The notes below the pieces were generated by a model. It worked only from the letters and a program-made list of their open reading frames with translations. It was not told the DNA's origin and ran no database searches. Source: Pseudolachnospira sp051055405 (GTDB lineage Bacteria; Bacillota; Clostridia; Lachnospirales; Lachnospiraceae). Taken from it: 64,000 nt of DNA. The stretch covers positions 2,108,001 through 2,172,000 of the forward strand of contig NZ_CP167068.1 in the NCBI RefSeq assembly GCF_051055405.1, given 5' to 3'. Positions 34,161-42,879 of the stretch are shown piece after piece. Position 1 is the first letter of the stretch, and the number at the start of each line of letters is the position of its first letter. A program made the translations under genes and the position numbers.

Positions 34161-34217
34161 GGATGTTATGGAAATTCGCGTTTCGCTCCTGATCAACCAC
34201 GTTTTTCTATAACATCC
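34161..34217. terminator. Bidirectional hairpin terminator
   Basis: GGATGTTATGGAAA (34161-34174) pairs with TTTCTATAACATCC (34204-34217) with one G-U pair. A-rich and T-rich flanks suit both convergent genes. Confidence 0.65.
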
Positions 34218-34222
34218 TCTTT

Positions 34223-35011
34223 CTATTCAATCAATCCATAATGAAGAAGCCCGTTCCACACCCCGTCGTCCCACAAGGCGGACGTCACATACTCCGCCGC
34301 CTGCTTTGCCTCTTCCATCCCATCGCCCATGGCCACGGAATGAGCCGCATACTCCAGCATGTCCAAATCGTTGGTGCTGTCTCCAAAGGCATAGGTATCT
34401 TCCCGGCGGATATGCAGAATCCGACAAAGTTCTTCAATTCCCGAAGCCTTCCCAAAACCCTTTGGCACAATCTCCAAAAGCCCTCTTTGCCGGTAAATAA
34501 TCCGATATTCCGGAGTCAATTCCCTCACCAGTTCTTCCCGGCATTCTTCTATATGATCCACACAAAATTTGCTGATCTGAAGATTCTTTTCATTTCCCCG
34601 AACAGGCAAAAGCAAATCGCCCATGGCATGTTTCATCCGGAGAGGAAACGTATCTCCTTTGGGGAACGTATCCGGATCTAGGTAAATGCCATACCGTCCC
34701 TCCAATACAAACGCGGCGGAAAATCTCCGCAAAATTTCACATACGCGCGCCGCTTCCTCCACAGGAATCTGGTGATAATAAAGCACCTCCCCGCGATATT
34801 CTCCGTAAGTTCCGCAGCCGGCCAAAATTCCGTCAAATCCGAGAGGCATCAACTCTTTCTCCGGGATAAACGCCCGCGTCCGTCCGCTGCAAATAAAGCA
34901 TAGATGGCCATTTTTCTTTAACTTTCCCAAAGCCGCTTTTGTACTTTCTGGAATTCGCCGCTCTCTATCCCAAAGAGTCCCGTCAATGTCAAAAAATATT
35001 GCCTTTGGCAT
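34223..35011 (-). CDS. Cof-type HAD-superfamily phosphatase
   Basis: This 262-aa phosphatase begins MPKAIFFDIDGTLWDRE, which holds the catalytic DxDGT (residues 8-12). Motif II is CSGRTRAF, and motifs III/IV are KFGKAS-like KGFGKASGIEEL and AFGDSTNDLDMLEYA. Cof-type HADs dephosphorylate sugar phosphates, nucleotides or cofactors; the specific substrate is unknown. The ATG at 35011 has AAGGAG upstream. A longer frame up to 35227 runs into aroE-like coding sequence and is not used. Confidence 0.88.
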   Translation of the reverse strand: MPKAIFFDIDGTLWDRERRIPESTKAALGKLKKNGHLCFICSGRTRAFIPEKELMPLGFDGILAGCGTYGEYRGEVLYYHQIPVEEAARVCEILRRFSAAFVLEGRYGIYLDPDTFPKGDTFPLRMKHAMGDLLLPVRGNEKNLQISKFCVDHIEECREELVRELTPEYRIIYRQRGLLEIVPKGFGKASGIEELCRILHIRREDTYAFGDSTNDLDMLEYAAHSVAMGDGMEEAKQAAEYVTSALWDDGVWNGLLHYGLIE

Positions 35012-35069
35012 GTATTTTCTCCTTTTTTCCTGTCTCCGATCTATTATATTTCCTTTTCGCGGAGAACAC

Positions 35070-35088
35070 AAGAAAGAATTTCGCTCTG
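35070..35088 (+). repeat. Short repeat AAGAAAGAATTTCGCTCTG
   Basis: One base different from the copies at 17,857 and 30,493. It lies between the aroE-like stop and the HAD promoter region. Confidence 0.5.
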
Positions 35089-35112
35089 CCAAATGCCGCC
35101 CACCGAAATGTT

Positions 35113-35961
35113 TTAACCAAATACGGCCTGGTACATCTCCTCGCCCGGAGCCTCTAAACCTGTCCAGATGTGAAAAGCGATTTTCCCTTGGTGTAGGAGA
35201 AGACTTTGGCCGTTCACAATGGGGCATCCCAGGGATTCCGCGGTTTTAAGCAATAAGGTCTTTCTGGGATTGTAAATTACATCCGCTACCAATAGATTTT
35301 TATGCAGCAATCCAAGATCAATCGGCGCCTGATCGTCATAAGGAGGCATGCCGATATTCGTAGCATTGATGAGCACGGTCGCCTGATCGATATAGGGCTT
35401 TAGATCAGAGTCTAAGGAGATCGGCTCACAGATCTCTCCAAAAGTACGATTCAAATGCGCGCAAATCTCTTCGGCTTTTGAAACGGTGCGGTTTGCCAGA
35501 TAAATTTTTTTCGGCTTTTTCGAGGCAAGCACGGTCATAATTGCCCGCGAAACCCCTCCGGCTCCAACCACAAAAAAGGTATGTTCCGGAACATGGATGC
35601 CGCAATCTACTTCCAGCCCCTTCACAAATCCGGCGCCATCCGTGTTATAGCCAATCATTTTTCCATCTACGATTTTAATGGTATTGACAGCTCCGATTAT
35701 CTCCGCCAGCGGATCAATCTCATCTAAATATGGAAGAATCTGAATCTTGTATGGAATCGTTAACGTCAGCCCCACAAAATTCATTTTGGAGATGCCTTTC
35801 ACTACGGCGCCAAAATCTTCTTCTTTGATATTCATTGCATAGTAATAAGCGTCCAACCCTGTTTTTTGAAATGCTGCGTTCATCATTGCTGGCGACTTGC
35901 TGTGGCCGATATCGGTGCCAATAATGGCTGCAAGCTTTGTATTCACGGTAATATCTTTCAT
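35113..35961 (-). CDS. Shikimate/quinate dehydrogenase-like protein (AroE family paralog)
   Basis: This 282-aa NAD(P)-dependent enzyme interconverts shikimate or quinate with the 3-dehydro form. K72 in LTIPYK and D108 in GYNTDG form the catalytic pair, and VGAGGVSRA near residue 128 binds the cofactor. The N-terminal block reads GHSKSPAMMN, with Met where biosynthetic AroE has His, and the C-terminal HQGKIAFHIWTG is also closer to quinate/shikimate dehydrogenases of YdiB type. The gene is divergent from a LysR regulator that precedes a tripartite transporter, which suggests catabolism rather than aromatic synthesis. The ATG at 35961 follows GGGAGG. Confidence 0.85.
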   Translation of the reverse strand: MKDITVNTKLAAIIGTDIGHSKSPAMMNAAFQKTGLDAYYYAMNIKEEDFGAVVKGISKMNFVGLTLTIPYKIQILPYLDEIDPLAEIIGAVNTIKIVDGKMIGYNTDGAGFVKGLEVDCGIHVPEHTFFVVGAGGVSRAIMTVLASKKPKKIYLANRTVSKAEEICAHLNRTFGEICEPISLDSDLKPYIDQATVLINATNIGMPPYDDQAPIDLGLLHKNLLVADVIYNPRKTLLLKTAESLGCPIVNGQSLLLHQGKIAFHIWTGLEAPGEEMYQAVFG

Positions 35962-36083
35962 GATGGTTCCTCCCTTTTCATCAGGATCTACAGGCAAACG
36001 TTCTCTTTCTGCCCCTGAAATGTTTGTGCCCATTATAAAATCCTGTCTTGCTAAATTTCCAATAGAAAGATCTCATGAAATCG

Positions 36084-36098
36084 ATAAATATTATTTAT
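36084..36098. promoter_or_regulatory. LysR-type T-N11-A palindrome between the aroE-like and lysR genes
   Basis: ATAAATATTATTTAT is a perfect 15-base palindrome containing T-N11-A. It is 15 bases from an extended minus-10 (TGCTATAAT, 36113-36121) directed towards lysR. Confidence 0.55.
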
Positions 36099-36127
36099 AT
36101 ATTCCAAATTTATGCTATAATAGGTTT

Positions 36128-36183
36128 ACCTTCCATTGACAAGGACACGGTCAGGGCAGAGTATGCTCTTGCCAATGGAAGGG
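36128..36183 (+). repeat. Miniature copy of the palindromic repeat family in the lysR leader
   Basis: CCTTCCATTGACAAG at 36129 is inverted at 36166-36182 (CTCTTGCCAATGGAAGG). The centre ACACGGTCAGGGCAGAGT matches the inner side of the right end of the complete element at 46 kb. It looks like two ends joined after loss of the middle. Confidence 0.65.
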
Positions 36184-36210
36184 ATTCATAAGATAGAAGG
36201 GATCCCTATT

Positions 36211-37125
36211 ATGAACCTGCAGCAGCTGATTTATTTTAAAAAAATTGCCGAGCTGGAACATTATACAAGGGCAGCGGAAGAATTGAACATTACGCAACCA
36301 TGCCTTAGCCGCGCCATCTCCGAATTGGAAAAAGAGTTGGGAGCTCCGCTATTTTTCAAGAAGGGAAGAAATATAAAGCTAACACAGTATGGTCAGCTTT
36401 ACCTAACTCATGTGCAGTCTGCGCTGCAGGAACTGGAAAACGGACAAACAGAAATCAACGCCTTGCTTCGTCCCAATAGCGGCAGCGTGTCAATCGCACA
36501 TATCAGTTCCATGAACAGAACATATATTCCTACCCTGCTGAGCGCGTTTCATGCCGATCCGCATAATCAAAATATCAAGCTAAATTTTCGCATTGAGCCA
36601 ACCCTCCAATTCCTATCCGCGTTAAAGGATAATACCATCGACATCGGGTTAGGAGCCTGGGTAGACGATCCACAGTTGGAGCTGGAACATCTTTATACGG
36701 AAAAATTGGTGCTCGTCGTCGGACATCAACATCCACTAGCTCGTAAAAAGCACGTCACCATGCAGGAACTTTCCGCGTACGATTTTATCGCCTATGATAA
36801 GAAATGCGGCATTCGCAATGAGATTGACCGTCTCTTTCAACGTACCAATACCACATGTAAAATCCTTCACGAAAGCGAAGACAACTATGTCGTCACCGGC
36901 CTGGTAGCCGCCGGTATCGGCATCGCCATCGTGCCGCAAATTTTCGGACTCGACTATTATGGGGTTCGCTCCATTGAAATCACAGGAATCGATACGTTTC
37001 GAAATTTATATATGATGTGGAATCGAAACGCATATCTTAGCCCTCCGGTAAAAACATTTATTCAGTTTATGAGGAATTTTTCCTCGCCAGATTTTCCAAA
37101 AATCATAAAAGCAAGCACCTACTAA
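36211..37125 (+). CDS. LysR-family transcriptional regulator
   Basis: This 304-aa regulator has an N-terminal winged helix (MNLQQLIYFKKIAELEHYTR, then NITQPCLSRAISELEKELG) and a periplasmic-binding-protein-like effector domain. It sits between a divergent shikimate/quinate-dehydrogenase-like gene and the tctCBA operon and likely activates both in the presence of the imported compound. T-N11-A boxes lie on either side of it. The ATG at 36211 follows AAGGGAT; a longer frame would translate through the repeat at 36128. Confidence 0.88.
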   Translation: MNLQQLIYFKKIAELEHYTRAAEELNITQPCLSRAISELEKELGAPLFFKKGRNIKLTQYGQLYLTHVQSALQELENGQTEINALLRPNSGSVSIAHISSMNRTYIPTLLSAFHADPHNQNIKLNFRIEPTLQFLSALKDNTIDIGLGAWVDDPQLELEHLYTEKLVLVVGHQHPLARKKHVTMQELSAYDFIAYDKKCGIRNEIDRLFQRTNTTCKILHESEDNYVVTGLVAAGIGIAIVPQIFGLDYYGVRSIEITGIDTFRNLYMMWNRNAYLSPPVKTFIQFMRNFSSPDFPKIIKASTY

Positions 37126-37171
37126 AAGGCAAGCGCCTTTCCATTACAAAACATTATTGTTTACCATAATC

Positions 37172-37188
37172 CATAATTTTTTATTATG
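37172..37188. promoter_or_regulatory. LysR-type palindrome upstream of tctC
   Basis: CATAATTTTTTATTATG is an exact palindrome except for its centre and contains T-N11-A. It resembles the box at 36,084 (both share ATAA-N7-TTAT-like arms). Confidence 0.45.
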
Positions 37189-37196
37189 ATTTTTAT

Positions 37197-37228
37197 AAAA
37201 AAATGGCAGTAGTCCTGCCATTTTTTTT
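37197..37228 (+). terminator. Terminator after lysR
   Basis: AAAAAAATGGCAG pairs with CTGCCATTTTTTT; T8 ends it. Transcription of tctC must therefore start downstream or read through. Confidence 0.8.
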
Positions 37229-37325
37229 ATGCTATCCTCTAGGCATGTAAATTCTTCTCGCGAAAGAATGATAGTTTTGCACTATGACAAACGGATTTCA
37301 TGTATCACAAGAAAGGAGAAGCATT

Positions 37326-38387
37326 ATGAAAAAAGCACTTGCACTTGGATTATCCCTAGGTCTGATCCTCTCTATGGCAGCCTGCGGAGGAGATTCCTCC
37401 ACACCTTCTACGGCAGCCCCTGGTACCGGCGCCGCAACGACAGCAGCTGCCGCGGCTGACACAACTGCTGCCGGATCCACGGATACCGACTATCCCACAA
37501 AAAATGTCAACGGTATCATCCAATGGGGCGCGGGCGGCGGAACCGACTCCTTGATGCGTCCGCTCTGCGCTTTAGCTCAGGAAAACCTCGGCAAGTCCAT
37601 CGTAGTCCAGAATATGACCGGTGCTACCGGTTCCATCGCAACCCAGTACGTATACGATGCGGAGACAGATGGATATAACCTGCTGATGGGTGCAGAGAAT
37701 CCTACGCTGTACGACGTTCTGGACATCAGCGACCTGACTTACACTGATTTTGATTGTGTTTACCTGATTGGCGATGAAGTGGTTGGTATCATCGTGAATA
37801 AAGATTCCAAGTACAATTCTTTCACAGAGCTGATCGAAGATGCAAAGGCAAATCCTGGAACAGTGAAACTTTCCACTTGCGGTTCCGGAAGTTCTCCCTG
37901 GTTGGTAGGCGCTCTGATTACCAGCGTTACCGGCGCTACCTTTAACGAAGTTGCCTATGACAGCGATGCCAGCGCAAAAACTGCTGTTATGAGCGGCGAA
38001 TGTGATTTTACATCCTGCAAAGTTCAGTCCGGTATTGAAGATTGGAAAGCCGGCGATCTAAAATACCTGTGCATGCTCTCCACCGAAACGGTAGAAGTCA
38101 TGTCTGAGGTTCCTCTGGTAACCGCAGAATACCCCGATTTCGAAAAGTATCTTCCCTGGGGACCTTTCTACGGCGTATTTGTGAAAAAAGGTACGGATGA
38201 AGCAATCAAAGCGAAACTGACGGAAGCTTTTACCGCAGCTGGTAAAGAAGCAAGCTATCAGGAAGTTATGAAGAATTTTAACATTAACTTCAAGGGCATT
38301 GCCGGTGAAGAAGCCAATCAGTACATCACCAGCTGGCGCGAGAATTCCATAGCCGCCCTGAAAGCCAGTGGAGCAATCTCGGAATAA
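37326..38387 (+). CDS. tctC: Tripartite tricarboxylate transporter substrate-binding protein (TctC/Bug family)
   Basis: This 353-aa extracytoplasmic receptor has a lipoprotein signal (LSMAACGG, Cys about residue 20) and a Thr/Ala-rich linker. The Bug fold starts at VNGIIQWGAGGGTDSLMRPL. It captures a carboxylate compound for the TctAB membrane complex. The ATG at 37326 follows AAAGGAG. A terminator-like hairpin separates it from tctB, consistent with the receptor being made in excess. The ligand is unknown; the context suggests a hydroxylated ring or sugar acid. Confidence 0.88.
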   Translation: MKKALALGLSLGLILSMAACGGDSSTPSTAAPGTGAATTAAAAADTTAAGSTDTDYPTKNVNGIIQWGAGGGTDSLMRPLCALAQENLGKSIVVQNMTGATGSIATQYVYDAETDGYNLLMGAENPTLYDVLDISDLTYTDFDCVYLIGDEVVGIIVNKDSKYNSFTELIEDAKANPGTVKLSTCGSGSSPWLVGALITSVTGATFNEVAYDSDASAKTAVMSGECDFTSCKVQSGIEDWKAGDLKYLCMLSTETVEVMSEVPLVTAEYPDFEKYLPWGPFYGVFVKKGTDEAIKAKLTEAFTAAGKEASYQEVMKNFNINFKGIAGEEANQYITSWRENSIAALKASGAISE

Positions 38388-38396
38388 CGTTTTTAG

Positions 38397-38437
38397 AAAC
38401 AGCGTACACCGGCATTCCCCTGTGTACGCTGTTTTTT
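38397..38437 (+). terminator. Intercistronic hairpin between tctC and tctB
   Basis: AAACAGCGTACAC (38397-38409) pairs exactly with GTGTACGCTGTTT (38422-38434) and a T run follows. Partial termination here would give more receptor than permease. Confidence 0.75.
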
Positions 38438-38459
38438 TATCCCAGAAAGGAGGACACTT

Positions 38460-39041
38460 ATGAGTGAAAAAACATCTGCAAATTCGCCGGAAATCAATCC
38501 ATCCGACCATCTTTCCGCAGAGCAAAAACTTCCCCCAAACGATACCACTGAAAAAAAGGAACATATCGAACTGGTATCCGGCGAGCAAGTATTTACCATT
38601 ATACTCTGCTTAACTGGCCTCGTGGCCTTCCTTTTATCGCTGAATCTTTTGGCGAAAGTAAAAGCGCCTAAAATCTCTTCCGCCGCAGCGGTACCGCTGT
38701 TCGTCAGCTTTCTATGGACGCTTCTTTCCTTTATCATGATATTGGAAAACATAAAGAAGAAATCGCCGCTTAGTTCTTTAAAAGGAACCAAAGAAAAGTT
38801 CAAAGCCGCCGTCGAATACGTCATGCCATTCACAGTGTTTATGATCGCTGCATTTTGCATCTGCTACTGCGTCCTGATGTTCTTCGGACTTTCCTTTTAT
38901 ATCGCAACCCCAGTCTTTCTTTGGGGAAGTATGTGTTATCTGAAGAAAGGACATTTTATCAAAAATATCCTGTGGACCGCGATCGTTATGGCATTTATCA
39001 TCGTCGTATTCCGTATCGTCTTTGGCGTTGTATTTCCGTAA
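38460..39041 (+). CDS. tctB: Tripartite tricarboxylate transporter small membrane subunit TctB
   Basis: This 193-aa protein has a hydrophilic N-terminus of about 45 residues (longer than usual) and four hydrophobic helices, as expected for the small TctB subunit. PLFVSFLWTLLSFIMILEN is the second helix. It starts with GGAGG upstream and ends 15 bases before tctA. It is identified mainly by its position between tctC and tctA, since the family is weakly conserved. Confidence 0.82.
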   Translation: MSEKTSANSPEINPSDHLSAEQKLPPNDTTEKKEHIELVSGEQVFTIILCLTGLVAFLLSLNLLAKVKAPKISSAAAVPLFVSFLWTLLSFIMILENIKKKSPLSSLKGTKEKFKAAVEYVMPFTVFMIAAFCICYCVLMFFGLSFYIATPVFLWGSMCYLKKGHFIKNILWTAIVMAFIIVVFRIVFGVVFP

Positions 39042-39056
39042 GAAGGAGGATTTAAA

Positions 39057-40553
39057 ATGATAGAAGCATTATCCTACTTAAGTATCATTTTCCGGGAACC
39101 AATTTTGCTCGTCATGACCGCCATTGGCACCTGCGCTGGCGTGTATGTCGGCGCTATTCCCGGACTTTCCGGCACGATGGCGGTATCTCTGCTGGTATCC
39201 TTTACATTTGGTTGGGAAACGCATACCGCGCTTGCCGTTATGATCGGCGTTTTTGTCGGCGCCGTATTTGGAGGTTCTCGTTCCGCGATCCTGCTGAATA
39301 TCCCAGGCGCGCCGGCTGCCGTCGCTACTTCCCTGGACGGCTATCAGCTGGCGAAAAAGGGCCGTGCTGGCGAAGCGATGGGCTTGGCCACAACCCAGTC
39401 CTTTATCGGCACTCTCCTTGGTGTCTTTGTTCTCTGTGTCTTTGCCCCGCTGGTATCCAAGCTTGCCCTGGGCTTCCACTCCATCGACTATCTGATGCTC
39501 TCTTTGATGGGTTTGATGATGGTTGGTTCCCTGGGAGCCAGATCGTTAAAAATGGGGATTATCGCCGGCTGTATCGGCATTTTCCTTGGAACCGTCGGCG
39601 TTGACCCGCAAACGGCTGTGCGGCGTTTTACCTTTGGTATTCCTTATTTAAATTCCGGCGTTGACTATGTGGTTGCTATGATTGGATTATTCGGCGTGTC
39701 GGAAGCTCTGATCCAATTGACGGATATGAAATCGAAACCAATCAAACAGAAAGTAGACAAAATTCTCCCCTCCTGGGCGGAATCTGCAAAATACATTCCG
39801 TTAACCATCCGTTCTGCAGTAATCGGCGTTCTGGTTGGCGCTCTTCCCGGCGCAGGCGGCGATATTGCCGCGCTGCTAAGCTATGACAATGCCAAGCGCA
39901 CGGTAAAGACCCCCTCTGCCCCCTTTGGACAAGGCGCTGTAGAAGGAATCATTGCTCCAGAGACCGCAAACAATGCCGCCATCGGCGGAACCTTTATCCC
40001 GATGCTGACATTGGGTATTCCAGGCGACGCCATTACCGCTATCCTGATCAGCGCCCTGACGATTCACGGCCTGCAGCCCGGACCAAACCTGTTGACAAAT
40101 ACTCCCGACCTCTTCTATCTGATTGTCGGGTGCCTGCTGGTTGCCTCTTTCTGCCTTCTGCTTTTTGGTCTGACCGGCATCAAGGCTTTTACCAAGATTG
40201 TTGAGATTCCAAAAGATATCCTGATGCCGACCATTATCATTTTATCTGTTATCGGATCATTTGCCATCCGCAATAGTCTCTATGATATTTTCTGGATGTT
40301 TGGCTTTGGCTTCATCGGATATTTCTTAAAGAGAAACAATTATCCGGTCGCTCCAATCATCCTCGGCGTCATCTTAACCACTCTTTGTGAGAACAATTAC
40401 CGCCGCGGAATTTCGCTGGAAGGCTCGATTCATGGGATGCTCTTCAGCATTTTTAGAAGTCCCATCTCCATTGTTCTCTTTGTTCTTCTTATCGTTCTTT
40501 TCGTTACGCAGACCGGCCCCTACAAGGCATGGCGTGCAAAGCGTTCAAAATAG
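39057..40553 (+). CDS. tctA: Tripartite tricarboxylate transporter large subunit TctA
   Basis: This 498-aa permease has about twelve helices. Diagnostic TctA motifs are GAIPGLSGTMAVSLLVSFTF near residue 32, RSAILLNIPGAPAAVATSLDG near residue 78, GALPGAGGDIAALLSYDNAK near residue 263, and TLGIPGDAITAILISALTIHG near residue 325. It works with TctB and the TctC receptor using the ion gradient. The SDR gene starts 21 bases after its stop codon and shares its operon. Confidence 0.93.
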   Translation: MIEALSYLSIIFREPILLVMTAIGTCAGVYVGAIPGLSGTMAVSLLVSFTFGWETHTALAVMIGVFVGAVFGGSRSAILLNIPGAPAAVATSLDGYQLAKKGRAGEAMGLATTQSFIGTLLGVFVLCVFAPLVSKLALGFHSIDYLMLSLMGLMMVGSLGARSLKMGIIAGCIGIFLGTVGVDPQTAVRRFTFGIPYLNSGVDYVVAMIGLFGVSEALIQLTDMKSKPIKQKVDKILPSWAESAKYIPLTIRSAVIGVLVGALPGAGGDIAALLSYDNAKRTVKTPSAPFGQGAVEGIIAPETANNAAIGGTFIPMLTLGIPGDAITAILISALTIHGLQPGPNLLTNTPDLFYLIVGCLLVASFCLLLFGLTGIKAFTKIVEIPKDILMPTIIILSVIGSFAIRNSLYDIFWMFGFGFIGYFLKRNNYPVAPIILGVILTTLCENNYRRGISLEGSIHGMLFSIFRSPISIVLFVLLIVLFVTQTGPYKAWRAKRSK

Positions 40554-40573
40554 GATCGGAGGTTTTTATTGTT

Positions 40574-41344
40574 ATGAATATTATGGATAAGTTCAGCTTA
40601 AAAGGAAGAAAGGCCATCGTCACCGGCGGCGCCAGAGGCCTGAACCGCGGGATGGCGGAAGGCCTACACGAAGCGGGCGCCGAGATTGTACTTTTTGATA
40701 TTTTAGATCAGGTATATGAAACTGCAAAAGAGATGTCAACGCCGGAAGCTCCGGTGTACGCCGTCAAAGGCGATATCACGGACAAAGAAAGCCGGGAAAA
40801 AGCGTTTCAGGAAGCGCTTGATTTCCTCGGATACCGTCTGGATATCTTAATCAATGGAGCCGGCATCCAATATCGCTGCGACGCTGTCGACTTTCCGGAA
40901 GAAAAGCTAAAACAAATCCTCGATGTCAATCTAGTGGGCCTTTTCTGTATGGCGCAGCTTTCGGCGCGAGTTATGATCGAACAAGGCTACGGACGCATCA
41001 TCAACATCGGCTCCCTGTCCACCATCTTCGGCGCATCCATGATCGCTGGATATACGGCCAGCAAGGGCGGCGTCAGCCAGGTGACCAAGGTAATGTCCAC
41101 GGAATGGGCCGGCAAAGGAGTCAATGTAAACTGCCTTTGCCCCGGCTATATGGCTACCGATCTTACCAAAGATATTGCGACGAAAAATCCGACCCAATAT
41201 GCCAATATCAACGCCCGCCTTCCCAAAGGCCGATGGGGTACGGAGGAAGACTTGAAGGGTGCAGCCGTATTCTTAGCCTCGGAAGCCGCCGATTACATTA
41301 CCGGTACTTCTCTTGTGATCGACGGAGGATATACGGTCAAGTAG
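40574..41344 (+). CDS. SDR-family oxidoreductase (gluconate/2-deoxygluconate dehydrogenase-like)
   Basis: This 256-aa classical SDR carries TGGARGLNRGMA (nucleotide loop), NGAGI near residue 88, and the catalytic Ser-Tyr-Lys in GSLSTIFGASMIAGYTASKGG. It is closest in type to gluconate 5-dehydrogenase and KduD-like enzymes that oxidise polyhydroxy acids. It is the last gene of the tctCBA operon, so its substrate is probably the imported compound or a derivative. The ATG at 40574 has GGAGG 11 bases upstream. A very strong terminator follows. Confidence 0.85.
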   Translation: MNIMDKFSLKGRKAIVTGGARGLNRGMAEGLHEAGAEIVLFDILDQVYETAKEMSTPEAPVYAVKGDITDKESREKAFQEALDFLGYRLDILINGAGIQYRCDAVDFPEEKLKQILDVNLVGLFCMAQLSARVMIEQGYGRIINIGSLSTIFGASMIAGYTASKGGVSQVTKVMSTEWAGKGVNVNCLCPGYMATDLTKDIATKNPTQYANINARLPKGRWGTEEDLKGAAVFLASEAADYITGTSLVIDGGYTVK

Positions 41345-41358
41345 GAAATTCTTTATTC

Positions 41359-41400
41359 GAAAGGAAAGGCTTTATATCCCCTGATAAAGCCTTTCCTTTC
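41359..41400. terminator. Bidirectional terminator of the tct-SDR operon and hemZ
   Basis: A perfect 16-bp stem pairs GAAAGGAAAGGCTTTA with TAAAGCCTTTCCTTTC. Its right arm lies inside the last codons of hemZ on the other strand. Confidence 0.85.
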
Positions 41401-42748
41401 GTTCAATCATCTCCTGAATCTTTTCCAGATAAAGATTGACATCCTTTACATTATCCGATCTCTCGATAAGACCGTCCGGGTGGATTCGTTTGGAGACCGG
41501 TCCTGCGCCAAGAGCCACGATATTTTGTTTTTCCTCCATAATCAGGATATTGTAGATCCCAGCCTTTCCCGGCGCGGCAAATCCCACGTTTTCCAGATTC
41601 CCAGCCATATTTTTCTGACGATAGAGATAATAAGGAACCAGCCCCATCCGCTTTGCGCCGGCTGCGGCGGCAGCCATCATCGCCTCGGACTCCTCCTGGG
41701 TTCCGCCTGCCACCACGGTTCCCTCCGCTTCCATTTTCAAACGGGAAGCCCGTTTCACCGCCAGAGCGTGAACCGTTAAGCTGTCCGGGCGCAGCACCTC
41801 GATCTTTCGTATCGTCTCTTCCACATCTTCTACCGTCTCCTCCGGAAGTCCCAAAATGATATCCATGTTGATATTGTCAAACCCCATCTCACGGGCCATA
41901 AGGAAAGCCTTTTCGATCTCTTCTACCGTATGGCGGCGGCCAATGCGCCGAAGGGTCTCCTGCTTCATGGTCTGTGGGTTAATCGAAATTCGCGTCACCG
42001 GATACCGTTTTAACACCTCCAATTTTTCCTTGGTAATGCTGTCCGGTCTTCCGCCTTCCACGGTAAACTCCTGGAGGTCTGCAAAATCAAAGCTCTGACA
42101 CACTTTTTCCAAAAGCCGCTCCAAAAGCGCCGGAGACAAAGAAGTCGGCGTCCCGCCTCCAATATAGATCGAATTTAGCTTCTTTCCCCGAAACCGCGCG
42201 GCAGTCCAGTCGATCTCCTGAAATAAAGCGTCCAGATACTCTCCCATCCGCGGCTCCCACTTGGTCATTGGATAGGAGGTAAAAGAACAATACAGGCAGG
42301 TGGTCGGACAAAAAGGAATTCCGATATAAAGGCTATATCCCTGCTCATAATCCACATCCTTTAGGATTTCTTTCTCCCGGAACGCGATCTCCACCGCCAA
42401 ATCCGATTTCTCATCTCCCACCAGATATTCTTCCTGCAGAAAACGCCGGATCTCGCCGGCAGAAAAGCCTTCTTCCAGCTTCCCCATGGCGATCTTCGTC
42501 GGCCGGATTCCCGTCAAAGTTCCCCAAGGCAGTTCTTTTCCGGTCCGTTCGGCAAGTTCCCGGTAAAGGCGCCGTTTGAGACGGTTCTTGCGTTCTGTCT
42601 TTTCTCCGTCTCCCGCATCGGGAATCGGAATTACCAGTTCCGTCGGCTCCTTCGGATTTTTTACCAACTCCGCTCCTGGGTAAAACGCCATCAAAAGTCC
42701 CCGGATATCATATTCAAATTCGTCGTTTTCTAGATAAAATCCTATCAT
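41372..42748 (-). CDS. hemZ: HemZ-type radical SAM coproporphyrinogen dehydrogenase-like protein
   Basis: This 458-aa radical SAM protein belongs to the HemZ group. It has an N-terminal domain of about 150 residues specific to the group, then the iron-sulfur motif CPTTCLYCSF (near residue 162), GGGTPTSLSP, and the coproporphyrinogen-oxidase-like VEGGRPDSI block. It is thought to act in anaerobic heme or related tetrapyrrole chemistry, though the true reaction is debated. The ATG at 42748 has GGGAGG upstream. It follows relA and the MBL gene as in many Clostridia. Confidence 0.9.
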   Translation of the reverse strand: MIGFYLENDEFEYDIRGLLMAFYPGAELVKNPKEPTELVIPIPDAGDGEKTERKNRLKRRLYRELAERTGKELPWGTLTGIRPTKIAMGKLEEGFSAGEIRRFLQEEYLVGDEKSDLAVEIAFREKEILKDVDYEQGYSLYIGIPFCPTTCLYCSFTSYPMTKWEPRMGEYLDALFQEIDWTAARFRGKKLNSIYIGGGTPTSLSPALLERLLEKVCQSFDFADLQEFTVEGGRPDSITKEKLEVLKRYPVTRISINPQTMKQETLRRIGRRHTVEEIEKAFLMAREMGFDNINMDIILGLPEETVEDVEETIRKIEVLRPDSLTVHALAVKRASRLKMEAEGTVVAGGTQEESEAMMAAAAAGAKRMGLVPYYLYRQKNMAGNLENVGFAAPGKAGIYNILIMEEKQNIVALGAGPVSKRIHPDGLIERSDNVKDVNLYLEKIQEMIERKERLYQGI

Positions 42749-42858
42749 GAACGTCCTCCCTGTCCACATATACGTACCTTTTCCATGTCAGAAAAAAAGG
42801 AGGCCGCTCCCCCCTTTTTTTCCGTCTCAATGCCTGATAAACGCTTACACGATCTATA

Positions 42859-42879
42859 TTGCCTTGTCCATTGAAGGTT
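42859..42879 (-). repeat. Solo end of the palindromic repeat family at the MBL gene stop
   Basis: TGCCTTGTCCATTGAAGGTT resembles the right end of the complete element (GCCCTTGTCAATTGAAGGTA). It touches the stop codon of the MBL gene, much as the complete copy touches the pfkA stop. Confidence 0.5.
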
